From Candidatus Paracaedimonas acanthamoebae (GTDB lineage: Bacteria; Pseudomonadota; Alphaproteobacteria; Caedimonadales; Caedimonadaceae), in contig JAFKGL010000011.1 of assembly GCA_017307065.1 (NCBI GenBank), positions 92,440 through 156,439 of the forward strand: a stretch of DNA of 64,000 nt, given 5' to 3'. Shown here one piece after another: positions 47,262 through 56,726 of the stretch. The notes beneath the pieces are model-generated. The model saw only the letters and a list, made by a program, of their open reading frames with translations, had not been told where the DNA came from and made no database searches. A program made the translations under genes and the position numbers. The stretch's first letter is position 1, and every line of letters starts with the position of its first letter.

Positions 47262-48425
47262 TTATATTAATTGAATTAGTTTTGAAAAAAAGTATTTTTC
47301 ATTTTCCCAACAGAGCTCTTTTGCAGCATGGAGAGATTTCTCCTTATATCTATCAATTTCTTCAAAATCAAGTTCATTAAGTGTTTTTGCGATACCGAGA
47401 GGTGTTGTTTCCGAAAAAATTTTTCCCAGGTCATATTTTGTGAAGAGCTCTTGAACATCATTCAGGGGGGTTGAAACGATCGCCAGTCCAGCCATAATAT
47501 ATTCAAAGAATTTGTTAGGAAGACAGACAAGATTTTCATTCTTAAAAGGAGGGTGAGGAAGAATACCTATATCTGCTTTATTCGTTTCAATTATAATTTT
47601 TTCAAACGGAACAGAAGATTTTAAACTAATCCGTTCTTGAAGAGAAAATTTTTGAATTAGGTTTATAAGTTTTAAACAATATTTAGGATTTCCTGTTCCT
47701 CTTAGCGTGAGATGATATTCTTTCTTCCAATATTGTACACTTTCTATTAACATTTCTAATCCTCGATCCTCATTAAAGGCGCCATGGTATAAAACATTAA
47801 TAGGTGGCTTTACACTTCTATACTTTGAAGCTTCATAAAAAGGGATATTCCGAATAAGGTAAATAGGCTTGGAAATATTGTATTTTTGTTTAAGTTCATT
47901 CGCAATTGAAGGGCTGACAGTTGAGATAAAATCTGCAGAAGGAATATATCGACTCTCAAGGCTTACAATGTATTTTTTAAACACTACACGCCATAGTAAA
48001 GAATCGTTTTTTTCTCGATAAGAAAGCTCATGACTATCATATAAAAATTTTGCGTTATTTTTTTCGGCTAAGCGGCTTACGAACGGTAATACTGGCCAAT
48101 CGTTAGCAATATAAAGTTCAGCTTGAATATGTTGAACAATTTTCCATATTGTTTGATTGTAAGGTTCTGACCAAAAGATATGATAAACTAATTTAGAGTG
48201 TAGGTTTGAGGGAAGTAACCTTAAAGCATACTTTATTTTTGAGGTGAATGTAAATTTTCGTTCTGGAAGCAATTTAAAGTCTGTTAAATTTAAAAAATTA
48301 TCTTGGTCAGAATCAAGACATGCTACAATTACTCTATAACCTAATTCTTCAAAGGTCTTGCATTGGCGTCTGACACGAGGATCAATCGAAAGTCGAGAAA
48401 GAGAAAGAATACAAACGGTTTTCAT
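47262..48425 (-). CDS. Glycosyltransferase, GT4-type
   Basis: The 387-residue GT-B enzyme begins VCILSLSRLSIDPRVRRQCKTFEELGYRVIVACLD, the same opening as the 43745 protein. LYDSHELSYREKNDSLLWRV and ISTVSPSIANELK are in the middle. The donor half has VLYHGAFNEDRGLEMLIESV and LPNKFFEYIMAGLAIVSTPL. It overlaps the end of the wzt gene by four bases, so translation is probably coupled to the exporter ATPase. Donor and linkage cannot be assigned. Confidence 0.86.
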   Translation of the reverse strand: MKTVCILSLSRLSIDPRVRRQCKTFEELGYRVIVACLDSDQDNFLNLTDFKLLPERKFTFTSKIKYALRLLPSNLHSKLVYHIFWSEPYNQTIWKIVQHIQAELYIANDWPVLPFVSRLAEKNNAKFLYDSHELSYREKNDSLLWRVVFKKYIVSLESRYIPSADFISTVSPSIANELKQKYNISKPIYLIRNIPFYEASKYRSVKPPINVLYHGAFNEDRGLEMLIESVQYWKKEYHLTLRGTGNPKYCLKLINLIQKFSLQERISLKSSVPFEKIIIETNKADIGILPHPPFKNENLVCLPNKFFEYIMAGLAIVSTPLNDVQELFTKYDLGKIFSETTPLGIAKTLNELDFEEIDRYKEKSLHAAKELCWENEKYFFSKLIQLI

Positions 48426-49837
48426 TCTTCAAGAACTTGATGATTCCATTCCGATATTGGACAAAATGCCCCTACTGCAGGAAAACCATTTCTTATAACA
48501 ACAAGCTTGTACAGACGATGGTGATATTCATAAAAGTCAGAGGTATACGGAATATTTGCAAGAAGTCCAACAGACACAAGATAATCACCTGGCACTAATT
48601 GAAGGGGAGAGAGACGGACATCAATATATCCTTTTCTACCACCTTTTTTGCGGTAGGGTTGATCATGATAAGTCAATAAATCCTCATCTCTTAAAACATT
48701 CACGGTATTGAATTGACATATGAGTGCAAGATCGCTCTCTCTTTCAATTCCATAAGCAATTCCCAGAGATTCTGAGGGTATTTCCCCTTCACAAGAGTAC
48801 CAGACTCTAATTTTTAAAGTATCCCAAAAGCGCACCACTTGAATAGGAATTTCATTATCATCTAAAAATTCTACTTTATCAATATAGACAGGGCCTCTTT
48901 TAAAAACGGTAAGCTCGCCTTCAACGACAGTAGCTCCTGTATCTATAATATTGTTTTCGAGGGGAGTTACTGGAGAAACAACAATTTCAGCGGGGGCATT
49001 TTCTGGTAGAGGGAGGATTTCGGATTGTTCAGGGAGAGGAGTCTCTAATTTTTCTATACGTCCTGTTCCCCCAGAAAGAGCAACGTGAATTGCATAATCA
49101 TATTCTCTTACAACTTCTAATGGGTCTCCAATTAATTTTATTTCACCGTTATCTAACCAGATCGCCGTATCACATAATTGTGCAACTTGGCTTACACCAT
49201 GAGTTACAAGGAAAACAGTACTTCCGCTCGCGCAAATTTCTTCCATGCGGCGAACGCATTTATTAACAAAGAACCCATCTCCAGTGGCTAACGCTTCATC
49301 GACAATAAATATATCGGGGTCGATACTGACAGCACAGGAAAACATGAGACGAGATTGCATGCCGCTCGAATATGTTTTAAAGGGTCGGTCAATGATATCT
49401 TTGAGCTCAGAAAAATTTATAATCCATTCTTCTTTTTGGGCTATTTGTTGCTTGCTGAGCCCCATGTACATACCCGATAAATAAATATTTTGTCGACCTG
49501 AGTATTCAGGATTAAAACCTGTTCCAAGTTCTAAAAGAGCAGAAATTTTGCCATTAACTTCAAGCTCTCCATAAGTTTTTTCTAAGGTCCCTGCTAGAAT
49601 TTTAAGTAAGGTACTTTTCCCGGCACCGTTTCTTCCAATGATGCCAACAACTTGTCCACGTTTAACCGTAAAAGAAACTTCTTTTAAGGCCCAAAATTCA
49701 TCATGATAGACTTTACTAGTTAGAATTTCTTTAAGAAAATCTTGTGGAGATGCATAAATTTTATAAAGTTTTGAAAGGGCTGCCACACGCACTGCAAAAT
49801 CAGGAGTACCTGGCATAAGTATTGTATCTTGAGACAT
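48422..49837 (-). CDS. wzt: Polysaccharide ABC transporter ATPase with C-terminal carbohydrate-binding domain (Wzt-like)
   Basis: The 471-residue protein has an N-terminal ATPase of about 260 residues: Walker A VGIIGRNGAGKSTLLKI, the signature YSSGMQSRLMFS and Walker B IFIVDEALATGDGFF. A Pro/Glu-rich linker of about 45 residues leads to a beta-rich domain (about 305-470; VYIDKVEFLDDNEIPIQVVRFWD...DYLVSVGLLAN). This is the Wzt_C type that recognises the modified end of the finished chain in O8/O9a-like systems. Its presence points to chain-length control by a terminal modification. Its start shares one base with the wzm stop. Confidence 0.93.
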   Translation of the reverse strand: MSQDTILMPGTPDFAVRVAALSKLYKIYASPQDFLKEILTSKVYHDEFWALKEVSFTVKRGQVVGIIGRNGAGKSTLLKILAGTLEKTYGELEVNGKISALLELGTGFNPEYSGRQNIYLSGMYMGLSKQQIAQKEEWIINFSELKDIIDRPFKTYSSGMQSRLMFSCAVSIDPDIFIVDEALATGDGFFVNKCVRRMEEICASGSTVFLVTHGVSQVAQLCDTAIWLDNGEIKLIGDPLEVVREYDYAIHVALSGGTGRIEKLETPLPEQSEILPLPENAPAEIVVSPVTPLENNIIDTGATVVEGELTVFKRGPVYIDKVEFLDDNEIPIQVVRFWDTLKIRVWYSCEGEIPSESLGIAYGIERESDLALICQFNTVNVLRDEDLLTYHDQPYRKKGGRKGYIDVRLSPLQLVPGDYLVSVGLLANIPYTSDFYEYHHRLYKLVVIRNGFPAVGAFCPISEWNHQVLEE

Positions 49838-50679
49838 TATAAAAAATTTCCAAATTGCGGTTTAAGTTTTCTAAAAATCTTAAATCCAAAAACAAAAGAT
49901 AAAATACTCATAAATGGAAAAACGATCCAAGCATACGGATGTTCAAAACGGCCATAATAAAACATATCTTGGTAGCACCAAATCATGTAACTAAAAGGGT
50001 TACAATACAATACAGGGCGGAATATACTGGGTACCCAGGTAGGGATATAGGCTACAGGAAGAAGGTAAATACCCATACTAAAAAATACCAATACTATATC
50101 TTTTATATCGCGAAAAAAAATACCAATAGCGGCTAAAATATTGCCAAGCCCTATCATCAACATAATTTGCAAAGAAAGAACAAGGGGGAACAATAAATAA
50201 GTTGCAAATAAACTGCCATGAGTAAGAAAAACGTAAATTAGAAAAATTATGGTTCCTATACCTTGGGCAAACAAAGATGCAAAAATCTCTTTCACTGGTA
50301 AAATTTCAATTTGAAAAATGACTCTTTTAACAAGACTTGAATTTGAGGTGAGGGCGACACAAGCTCCATTCATTCCTGCATTCATCGAGAGCCAAGGTAA
50401 AAGACCGGAGAGAAAGTAAGCCATGTAACTTAGGGGCATCTCAGTCGTTCCGCCGATGCGTGTTTTAAAAACAACACCATAGATAAACAAGTAGAGGCAA
50501 GTTATAAAAAGAGGATGAAAAATTGCCCAAAAAGGCCCCAAAACTTGACCAGCATATCGATGAAACAAAGTACCTTTTGCCATCTCAAAAATTGTAGAAC
50601 GATACTTCCAGAGTAAAAGAGTAGATTCTTTTGTTGTAAAGTAAAGAAATTTGGGATTCAAAAAAGATAAAAATTTCAT
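49837..50679 (-). CDS. wzm: Polysaccharide ABC transporter permease (Wzm-like)
   Basis: The permease has about 280 residues and roughly six membrane segments. It carries typical ABC-2 polysaccharide-exporter segments: LLWKYRSTIFEMAKGTLFHR, AGQVLGPFWAIFHPLFITCLYLFIYGVVF (amphipathic helix, then first membrane span), FLSGLLPWLSMN and YLLPVAYIPTWVPSIFRPVLYCNPFSYMIWCYQ. The ATG at 50679 lies one base after the upstream stop. An in-frame ATG at 50718 lies inside the upstream gene and is less likely. It pairs with the Wzt-like ATPase to move the lipid-linked glycan across the inner membrane. Confidence 0.91.
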   Translation of the reverse strand: MKFLSFLNPKFLYFTTKESTLLLWKYRSTIFEMAKGTLFHRYAGQVLGPFWAIFHPLFITCLYLFIYGVVFKTRIGGTTEMPLSYMAYFLSGLLPWLSMNAGMNGACVALTSNSSLVKRVIFQIEILPVKEIFASLFAQGIGTIIFLIYVFLTHGSLFATYLLFPLVLSLQIMLMIGLGNILAAIGIFFRDIKDIVLVFFSMGIYLLPVAYIPTWVPSIFRPVLYCNPFSYMIWCYQDMFYYGRFEHPYAWIVFPFMSILSFVFGFKIFRKLKPQFGNFL

Positions 50680-50680
50680 A

Positions 50681-52558
50681 TTAGCTACTTGTATCAAACT
50701 TTTTTCCCCACTTTTCAAAACTTAAAAGAGACCAAATAAGAAGACGTCTGTTTACGTTTCCAGAAAGATGATCTCCTATTAAGCGGTGAATGGTTTTTTT
50801 GTCAAGAAAATTACAAATGTAAGCTCGATCATCTAGAAGTGCATTTTTAATGTAATTTACACTTTCGCCCTTAAACCAGCTTGCATCTGGCGAAGAAAAA
50901 CCTTGTTTAGGTCTATTGATAATATTATCAGGCAAGTATCGACGCATGGCATTTCGTAATAAAACTTTACCATTTTCTATTCGAAGAATTTTTTCTTTGT
51001 AAAGATGAGCATAGCTATTGTCATCGAATTTTTCTACTTCCACGGCATCAACCTTCATGTGAAGGGGTAATTTTTGTGCGAATTCGACTAAATCATTGTC
51101 AAGAAAAGGAACTCTAGTTTCTAATGAGTGAGCCATTGATAACTTATCCTCAACGACAAGGAGACCATGTAAAAATGTTTTTGCTTCAAAATAGAAAGAT
51201 GAGTTAATGTAATCTAGTTTTTCCTTAGGGGCATCAGTACTTTTAAAACAGGAAAGAAAAATATCTTTTGTTGAAACGTGTTTTACTTGGTCCCAAATGG
51301 GTGAGAATAGATTTTTTAAGTCCTCATCAGTCAAAAGACGTTGCCAATAATTATAGTAACGATTTTTGAAGTCTTCAAAATTCTTAGAGTCTAAGGCAAG
51401 AGAATAGCGCCATGGATACCCCCCAAAAAGCTCATCGCCTCCGACACCACCTAGAACAACTTTAACAAATTTACTTGCAAGGCGAGAGATGTAGTAGTTA
51501 GGATAACTTTGTCCTACTCGTGGCTCTTCGAGATGCCAACTTAGATTATTCATAGCACGCTCCATGTCACCGGCTTTCAAAACCATTTCATATTGTTCTG
51601 TTTTGAATAGATAAGACATGTTTTCTGCTGAAGCGCGTTCATCAAAATTTAATTCAATCCCTGAAGCTGATTGTAAATCAAAACCGCATGTAAATGTTTT
51701 CAGGTTTTTAATTTGCTCTGAAGTAATAGCCGTGATTGATCCAGAATCCATACCTCCTGAGAGATATGTACCGACATCTACGTCGCTTATTAATTGGCGA
51801 TTTACAGCTTGACGAAATAAATAGTCAAATTGATCAACATACTCATCTAAAGAACGAGAAGATGTATCTGGTTGAAAATTATAGTCCCAGTACTGAGTAA
51901 TGGAAGGGTTTGATGATTTTCCTAATTGAAATTTAACAAAACAACCAGCCGGGAGCATCTTTACATTTTTATGCAAAGTTTTGTTTGTTAAGAAATTTTG
52001 AAATGTAAAATATTCAAAAAGAGCTTCTGCATCCAAAGTAGGCTTAAAGCTTGGATGAACCCCAATAGCCTTGATCTCTGAAGCAAAAATAAGAAGATTA
52101 TTTGTAACAGTATAATAAAGAGGTTTTATTCCATACCGATCTCTTGATAATAATAAGGTTTTTTCTTTGGTATCCCATAAGGCAAAAGCAAACATTCCAT
52201 TTAGTTTTTCGAGAGCATCAGTACCCCAATGAACAATTGCCTTAAGCAGAACTTCTGTGTCTGTTTGAGAATGGAATTGATGTCCAAAAGATTGTAGTTG
52301 AGTTCTTATTTCTTTATAATTATAAATTTCGCCATTGTAAGATATTACATAGCGTTGGTCAGAGGTAGCCATAGGCTGGCGTCCTAAAGGAGATAAATCA
52401 ATAATAGCTAATCTTCGGTGTCCTAGCCCCAAAGACCCATCCACATAGTGTCCTTCTCCATCAGGGCCGCGGTGTGCGACTGAGTCAGTCATCGATTTTA
52501 GAATGACTGTTGATGCTGGTTTTCCACTTAAGTCAAAAGTTCCAACAATACCGCACAT
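50681..52558 (-). CDS. Asparagine synthetase-like amidotransferase (copy 2)
   Basis: This 625-residue class II amidotransferase has Cys2 in MCGIVGTFDLSG, then AHRGPDGEGHY and NGEIYNYKEIR. The synthetase domain has a PP-loop VGTYLSGGMDSGSITAI and the late motifs LSMAHSLETRVPFLDNDLVEF and KQGFSSPDASWFKG. It resembles copy 1 (PDASW, LET-RVP) more than copy 3. Its ATG follows the epimerase stop directly, and its stop is one base before the wzm start. The tight packing with wzm and the epimerase suggests a glycan-specific role, such as uronic-acid amidation, rather than housekeeping asparagine synthesis. Confidence 0.87.
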   Translation of the reverse strand: MCGIVGTFDLSGKPASTVILKSMTDSVAHRGPDGEGHYVDGSLGLGHRRLAIIDLSPLGRQPMATSDQRYVISYNGEIYNYKEIRTQLQSFGHQFHSQTDTEVLLKAIVHWGTDALEKLNGMFAFALWDTKEKTLLLSRDRYGIKPLYYTVTNNLLIFASEIKAIGVHPSFKPTLDAEALFEYFTFQNFLTNKTLHKNVKMLPAGCFVKFQLGKSSNPSITQYWDYNFQPDTSSRSLDEYVDQFDYLFRQAVNRQLISDVDVGTYLSGGMDSGSITAITSEQIKNLKTFTCGFDLQSASGIELNFDERASAENMSYLFKTEQYEMVLKAGDMERAMNNLSWHLEEPRVGQSYPNYYISRLASKFVKVVLGGVGGDELFGGYPWRYSLALDSKNFEDFKNRYYNYWQRLLTDEDLKNLFSPIWDQVKHVSTKDIFLSCFKSTDAPKEKLDYINSSFYFEAKTFLHGLLVVEDKLSMAHSLETRVPFLDNDLVEFAQKLPLHMKVDAVEVEKFDDNSYAHLYKEKILRIENGKVLLRNAMRRYLPDNIINRPKQGFSSPDASWFKGESVNYIKNALLDDRAYICNFLDKKTIHRLIGDHLSGNVNRRLLIWSLLSFEKWGKKFDTSS

Positions 52559-53548
52559 TTAATTAGCTTTTTTCCGACGTTCTTCTAATTCTTCCACATG
52601 TTGTTTACGCCAAGAAATCAACTCTTGAAGCCCGGCGGTGAGATCTATTTTGGCTTTAAAGTTTATATCTCTTTCGGCCTTTTTAGTGCAGCCAATTCTG
52701 TTTTTAACAAACGTCAAACCAGCTGGTTCATATTCAATTGAAAGATTTGAATTTGTAAGACCTAAAACGATTTCAGATAATTCTTTGATTGAGGTCCTTT
52801 TTCCTGTTCCAACATTATAAAATTGATTAGTGATATCTGCTTTCATGGCGCATACATTTGCTTGAGCACAATCTTCAACATACACAAAGTCATAGGCTTG
52901 GCTTCCATCTCCATAGACTTTGGGGGCTAATCCTTTATCGAGATTATCAAGCATTTTCATGATAACAGCGATATAAGCGCCGCGATAATCTTGACGAGGC
53001 CCATAAACATTCATATATCGCAACCCAACGGCGTTTAATTTATATCGCGCACAGTAAGCCCGCATCATTGCTTCGCCAGCTATTTTAGTCGCAGCATAAA
53101 AATTATCCCCATTTAAAGGATGTCCTTCTGTCATTGGTTCTTCAACGGCATCACCATATACAGAAGCAGAAGAAGAGTATACTAGTCTCGATATGTTTTG
53201 ATTTATACAGGCTTGCAAAACATTAAATGTTCCCTTGATATTTGTTTCAAAAGCAGATTGTGGAAATTCATAACATTGAAGAAGCCAGAGTGCAGCAAAA
53301 TGAAAAACCCCATCTATTCCTTTTAATGCCGATTCTAGGATATCAATTTGGCAAATATCTCCTCCCACTTCATATATTCTAACCCGAGGATCTTTTAAGG
53401 CATTCTTAAGATTTTCTGGAGTCCCTCTTACAAAATTATCGTAAACGATGACTTCTTTTACATCTTCTTTTAAAAGAGCATCAACCGTGTGAGATCCAAT
53501 AAGGCCAGCACCTCCAATGACAACGAGTTTTTTGCCTCTAATATCCAT
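52559..53548 (-). CDS. NAD-dependent sugar epimerase (GalE/WbpP-like extended SDR)
   Basis: This 329-residue enzyme begins with the cofactor motif VVIGGAGLIGSHTVDAL. It has FHFAALWLLQCYEFP, LVYSSSASVYGDAVEEPM, Tyr-x3-Lys in NFYAATKIAGEAMMRAY and GLRYMNVYGPRQDYRGAY. This layout is common to UDP-sugar 4-epimerases and related dehydratases. FVYVEDCAQANVCAM and FYNVGTGKRTSIKEL complete it. GAGGAAA precedes the ATG. The C terminus carries a basic tail (EELEERRKKAN). Exact substrate unresolved. Confidence 0.88.
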   Translation of the reverse strand: MDIRGKKLVVIGGAGLIGSHTVDALLKEDVKEVIVYDNFVRGTPENLKNALKDPRVRIYEVGGDICQIDILESALKGIDGVFHFAALWLLQCYEFPQSAFETNIKGTFNVLQACINQNISRLVYSSSASVYGDAVEEPMTEGHPLNGDNFYAATKIAGEAMMRAYCARYKLNAVGLRYMNVYGPRQDYRGAYIAVIMKMLDNLDKGLAPKVYGDGSQAYDFVYVEDCAQANVCAMKADITNQFYNVGTGKRTSIKELSEIVLGLTNSNLSIEYEPAGLTFVKNRIGCTKKAERDINFKAKIDLTAGLQELISWRKQHVEELEERRKKAN

Positions 53549-53658
53549 TTGATTTCCTCATAATGTTACAAATTTTAAGTCTAAAATGCGACAATAATTA
53601 TTAGAATCATTCTTTAATCTCTACCATTCCTTTTTGCAAGGTTGAACTTTCAATTAAG

Positions 53659-54756
53659 TTAATATTGGGCAAGACAGGCAACATGCTGTGCCAAGGCCAA
53701 CGATGACGTAATGCCAGGGGATTCAATGCCATAAAGGTTAATTATTGAATGGAACCCATGAGTTTCTTTAGCGTGGATGGAAAAATCAGTAAAGCTACCG
53801 TCTTGCGGCCCAAAAAGTTTAGGACGAATTCCAGCGTAATCAGGGAAAAGGCTCATATCGGGAAGTTCTGGCCAATATTTGCGAATCTCAAAATAAAACT
53901 TTTCGATAAGTTTGGAGTTAACGGTATAATCAATACTTTCTACCCATTCCACATCAGGACCAAATCGCACTTTGTTGCCGAGGTCAAGAGTCATATGAAT
54001 TCCTAATCCTTCCTGTTGAGGGACAGGATAAATAAGTCGTTGAAAAGGACTTTTCCCACTGTATGAAAAATAATTCCCCTTAGCCCAGTAAGAAAGAGGA
54101 ATAGTGGTTTTTGGAAAGCCGCGGATAGAATGGGCAATAGATTGAGCCCATAACCCTGCAGCATTTATTAAGGTTTTGCATTGAAGCTTAAAGCCTAAAA
54201 CTTCAATTTCAATAGCATTATCTTTAATTTCACCTCCCAGTACTTCCGTTTGAAAGATGAATTGGGCATGATGGGCTTCAGCCTCACCTTGTAAGGCAAG
54301 CATGAAAGCATGTGTGTCAACTATTCCTGTAGAAGGAGAAAATAAAGCGCCAACACAATTTAAATTAGGTTCAAGAGCGGCAGCTTCTTGTTTATTAAGA
54401 TACCTGAGGTCGTTTACATTATTTTCTTCGGCTCTCTTTTTGATTTGAAAGAGTGTTTCTATTTGGTCTTCATTCGTTGCAACAATGAGTTTTCCAATAT
54501 TTTGATGAGAAATATGTCGTTCTTGACAAAAGTTATAGAGGGCTTTTTTTCCTTCTATGCAGCTTTTAGCTTTTAAAGAATGTTTTGGGTAATAAATCCC
54601 TGCATGGATAACTTCACTATTGCGTGAGCTTGTTTCTGTTCCTATTGTTTCTGCTTTTTCAAGTACTAGAACTTCACGACCTTTCATAGCAAGAGCTCTT
54701 GCGATTGCAATACCAATGATTCCCGCTCCTATAACAATACAGTCAACACGTTCCAT
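53659..54756 (-). CDS. L-2-hydroxyglutarate oxidase-like FAD-dependent oxidoreductase
   Basis: The 365-residue protein has an N-terminal FAD motif DCIVIGAGIIGIAIARALAMKG, then VLEKAETIGTETSSRNSEVIHAGIYYP, which is the LhgO hallmark, and GIVDTHAFMLALQGEAE. The C-terminal FAD loop is NLYGIESPGITSSLALAQHV. LhgO enzymes oxidise L-2-hydroxyglutarate to 2-oxoglutarate and pass electrons to the membrane. Its location between amidotransferase and epimerase genes is unusual. The WbpB/WbpE pair uses 2-oxoglutarate and can produce 2-hydroxyglutarate, so a recycling role is conceivable (inference). The ribosome site is weak. Confidence 0.85.
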   Translation of the reverse strand: MERVDCIVIGAGIIGIAIARALAMKGREVLVLEKAETIGTETSSRNSEVIHAGIYYPKHSLKAKSCIEGKKALYNFCQERHISHQNIGKLIVATNEDQIETLFQIKKRAEENNVNDLRYLNKQEAAALEPNLNCVGALFSPSTGIVDTHAFMLALQGEAEAHHAQFIFQTEVLGGEIKDNAIEIEVLGFKLQCKTLINAAGLWAQSIAHSIRGFPKTTIPLSYWAKGNYFSYSGKSPFQRLIYPVPQQEGLGIHMTLDLGNKVRFGPDVEWVESIDYTVNSKLIEKFYFEIRKYWPELPDMSLFPDYAGIRPKLFGPQDGSFTDFSIHAKETHGFHSIINLYGIESPGITSSLALAQHVACLAQY

Positions 54757-54800
54757 CTATTTAAGCCTATAATATTGATTGAGAGGATATGATCATCCAT

Positions 54801-56726
54801 TTAAATGTTATGATCAACATCATAAAATTCGGACCATTTTATAATGTTGATCCAACGCCATATTTTGGGATTACTAGGAGTAGAATTATTTTGAAATTGC
54901 TCCCATTCTTTAATAATCATTGGCTTATTTAAGGCAGGAATGCGATGTGCAAAAGATCCTATAAAATTCTCTGTGATATTGGCTTTCAATTGTTTTAGAA
55001 AAGCTTGTTCTGGAGTGGCAAACCCTATCTTATCTTTTCTCTCAAGAATGATATCTGGAACGATACCTTGCATGGCTTCTCTAAGTAAAAATTTAGATTG
55101 ACCATTTTTAGAAATTAAGAGTTCTTCATCTAGAGAATATGCAAAATTGACGAGTTGGGGCGTTAAAAATGGAACACGACTCTCGATGGAAAAGTGCATA
55201 GAATTACGATCTTGATATTGTAAAAGTGCGGGTAGAACTGTTGTGGTTAGGCTCTCCAAAAGGGCCTCTTTAAGGGTAGAGAGGCGTTTATGAGGTAAAA
55301 CATCAAATTCAACTCCTCGCATGGAAAACCACTTTTGATTTAACCATGGAGGTGTTAAAGATTCTCCTACTATCTTTCGACCTAGTCCTTCAAAGATTGT
55401 AGGGGAAAAATGACTAGCGACCTGTGCAAAAAAACGAGATTTTGCTAAATCTGGAACTTTCATAATTGCTTTAATAAAGGCATAAATATCGGGGAAATTT
55501 TTTTCTTTAATGAGACTAATTAAGCGCCTTGCTAAATAAGGTCTATAGCCTGCAAAAAGTTCATCAGCTCCTTGCCCATCCAGCATAACTTTTATATTTT
55601 GAGTTTTTGCAAGCTCGTAGATCCGGAATTGGGCATAAATGCTAGTGCTCCCGAAAGGTTCTCCTTGAATCTTAATTAATTTTTCTAAATCATCCCAAAG
55701 TTTATAAGAAGAAATATGTGTTTTATAAGAGTCGGCTTGGGCTGCTGTAGCGACTATATCAATCCAACGTTCTTCATTATAAATTGAATTTTCAGCGCAA
55801 TAACTAAATGATTTTATATTTAAATGGGGGCCTTTTATAGCTCGCATTCCCATAATGACAGCGGAAGAATCTATTCCTCCCGAGAGAGCTACTCCTACAG
55901 GAACGTCGCTTCGTAAATGAAGTTTTATACTTTCTAAAAATAAAGTTCTTAAATGTTCTACAGCTTCTTTTTGTGAATAAGAGGAAACTCCTAGCTGAGG
56001 TTTCCAATATTCAGTAAGTGTAAATGATAAAGTTTTAAGATCTACTTCAGCATAATGAGCGGCTGGAAAATGTTTAATCTCAGAAAAAAGAGTCTCTACA
56101 TTATTATTGGTCAGACCAAAACGCAAATAATTATAAAGAGCTTGAGGGTTAACTTTTCTGGAAATTTCAGGAATATTAAGTAATGAATTAATCTCTGAAC
56201 TCAAGAATAATGTCTTATTCTTTCTAACAATAAAGAGTGGTTTAATCCCAAAAAAATCGCGTGCAATAAATAAATAAGATTTACGTAAATCCAAGATAAT
56301 AAATACGAACATTCCTATTAATTTGGGTAACATTTGGGATCCCCATTCTTCATAGGCGGTGAGAAGTACTTCTGTATCTGAGGAAGTGATAAAGGAATGT
56401 CCTAGTGTTTCGAGTTCTTTCCTAATTTCAAGAAAATTATAAATTTCTCCATTAAAAATAATGGCAAGTGTTCTGTGCTTATTAAGCATTGGTTGAATAG
56501 CGCGAGATGTAACGTCTAGGATGGATAAACGTCGATGAGACAATAAGACTTGCCCTGTTGAAAGGTTCTCAAAATTAGTGCTTTGTTTTAGGTCGTCATA
56601 CTGGTTCCAGGATAAAAAACCTTCATCATCGGGCCCCCGATGATAGAGTCCTTTATGCATTTCCTTTAAATAATAAAGATGATGTTCCTGACTATTTTGA
56701 GTGAGAATTGCATTCAGACCGCACAC
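54801..56726 (-). CDS. Asparagine synthetase-like amidotransferase (copy 3), GTG start
   Basis: The 641-residue class II amidotransferase starts at the GTG 56724-56726. That makes Cys residue 2 (MCGLNAILTQNSQ), as the N-terminal nucleophile mechanism requires, and AAAGGA is six bases upstream. A longer frame from an upstream ATG (56750) would bury the Cys. Glutaminase motifs are YHRGPDDEGFLSW and FNGEIYNFLEIR. The PP-loop is VALSGGIDSSAVIMG. RDRNSMHFSIE and SRVPFLTPQLVNFAYSL are present. It is the first gene of the minus-strand run and the most divergent of the three copies. Confidence 0.88.
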   Translation of the reverse strand: MCGLNAILTQNSQEHHLYYLKEMHKGLYHRGPDDEGFLSWNQYDDLKQSTNFENLSTGQVLLSHRRLSILDVTSRAIQPMLNKHRTLAIIFNGEIYNFLEIRKELETLGHSFITSSDTEVLLTAYEEWGSQMLPKLIGMFVFIILDLRKSYLFIARDFFGIKPLFIVRKNKTLFLSSEINSLLNIPEISRKVNPQALYNYLRFGLTNNNVETLFSEIKHFPAAHYAEVDLKTLSFTLTEYWKPQLGVSSYSQKEAVEHLRTLFLESIKLHLRSDVPVGVALSGGIDSSAVIMGMRAIKGPHLNIKSFSYCAENSIYNEERWIDIVATAAQADSYKTHISSYKLWDDLEKLIKIQGEPFGSTSIYAQFRIYELAKTQNIKVMLDGQGADELFAGYRPYLARRLISLIKEKNFPDIYAFIKAIMKVPDLAKSRFFAQVASHFSPTIFEGLGRKIVGESLTPPWLNQKWFSMRGVEFDVLPHKRLSTLKEALLESLTTTVLPALLQYQDRNSMHFSIESRVPFLTPQLVNFAYSLDEELLISKNGQSKFLLREAMQGIVPDIILERKDKIGFATPEQAFLKQLKANITENFIGSFAHRIPALNKPMIIKEWEQFQNNSTPSNPKIWRWINIIKWSEFYDVDHNI

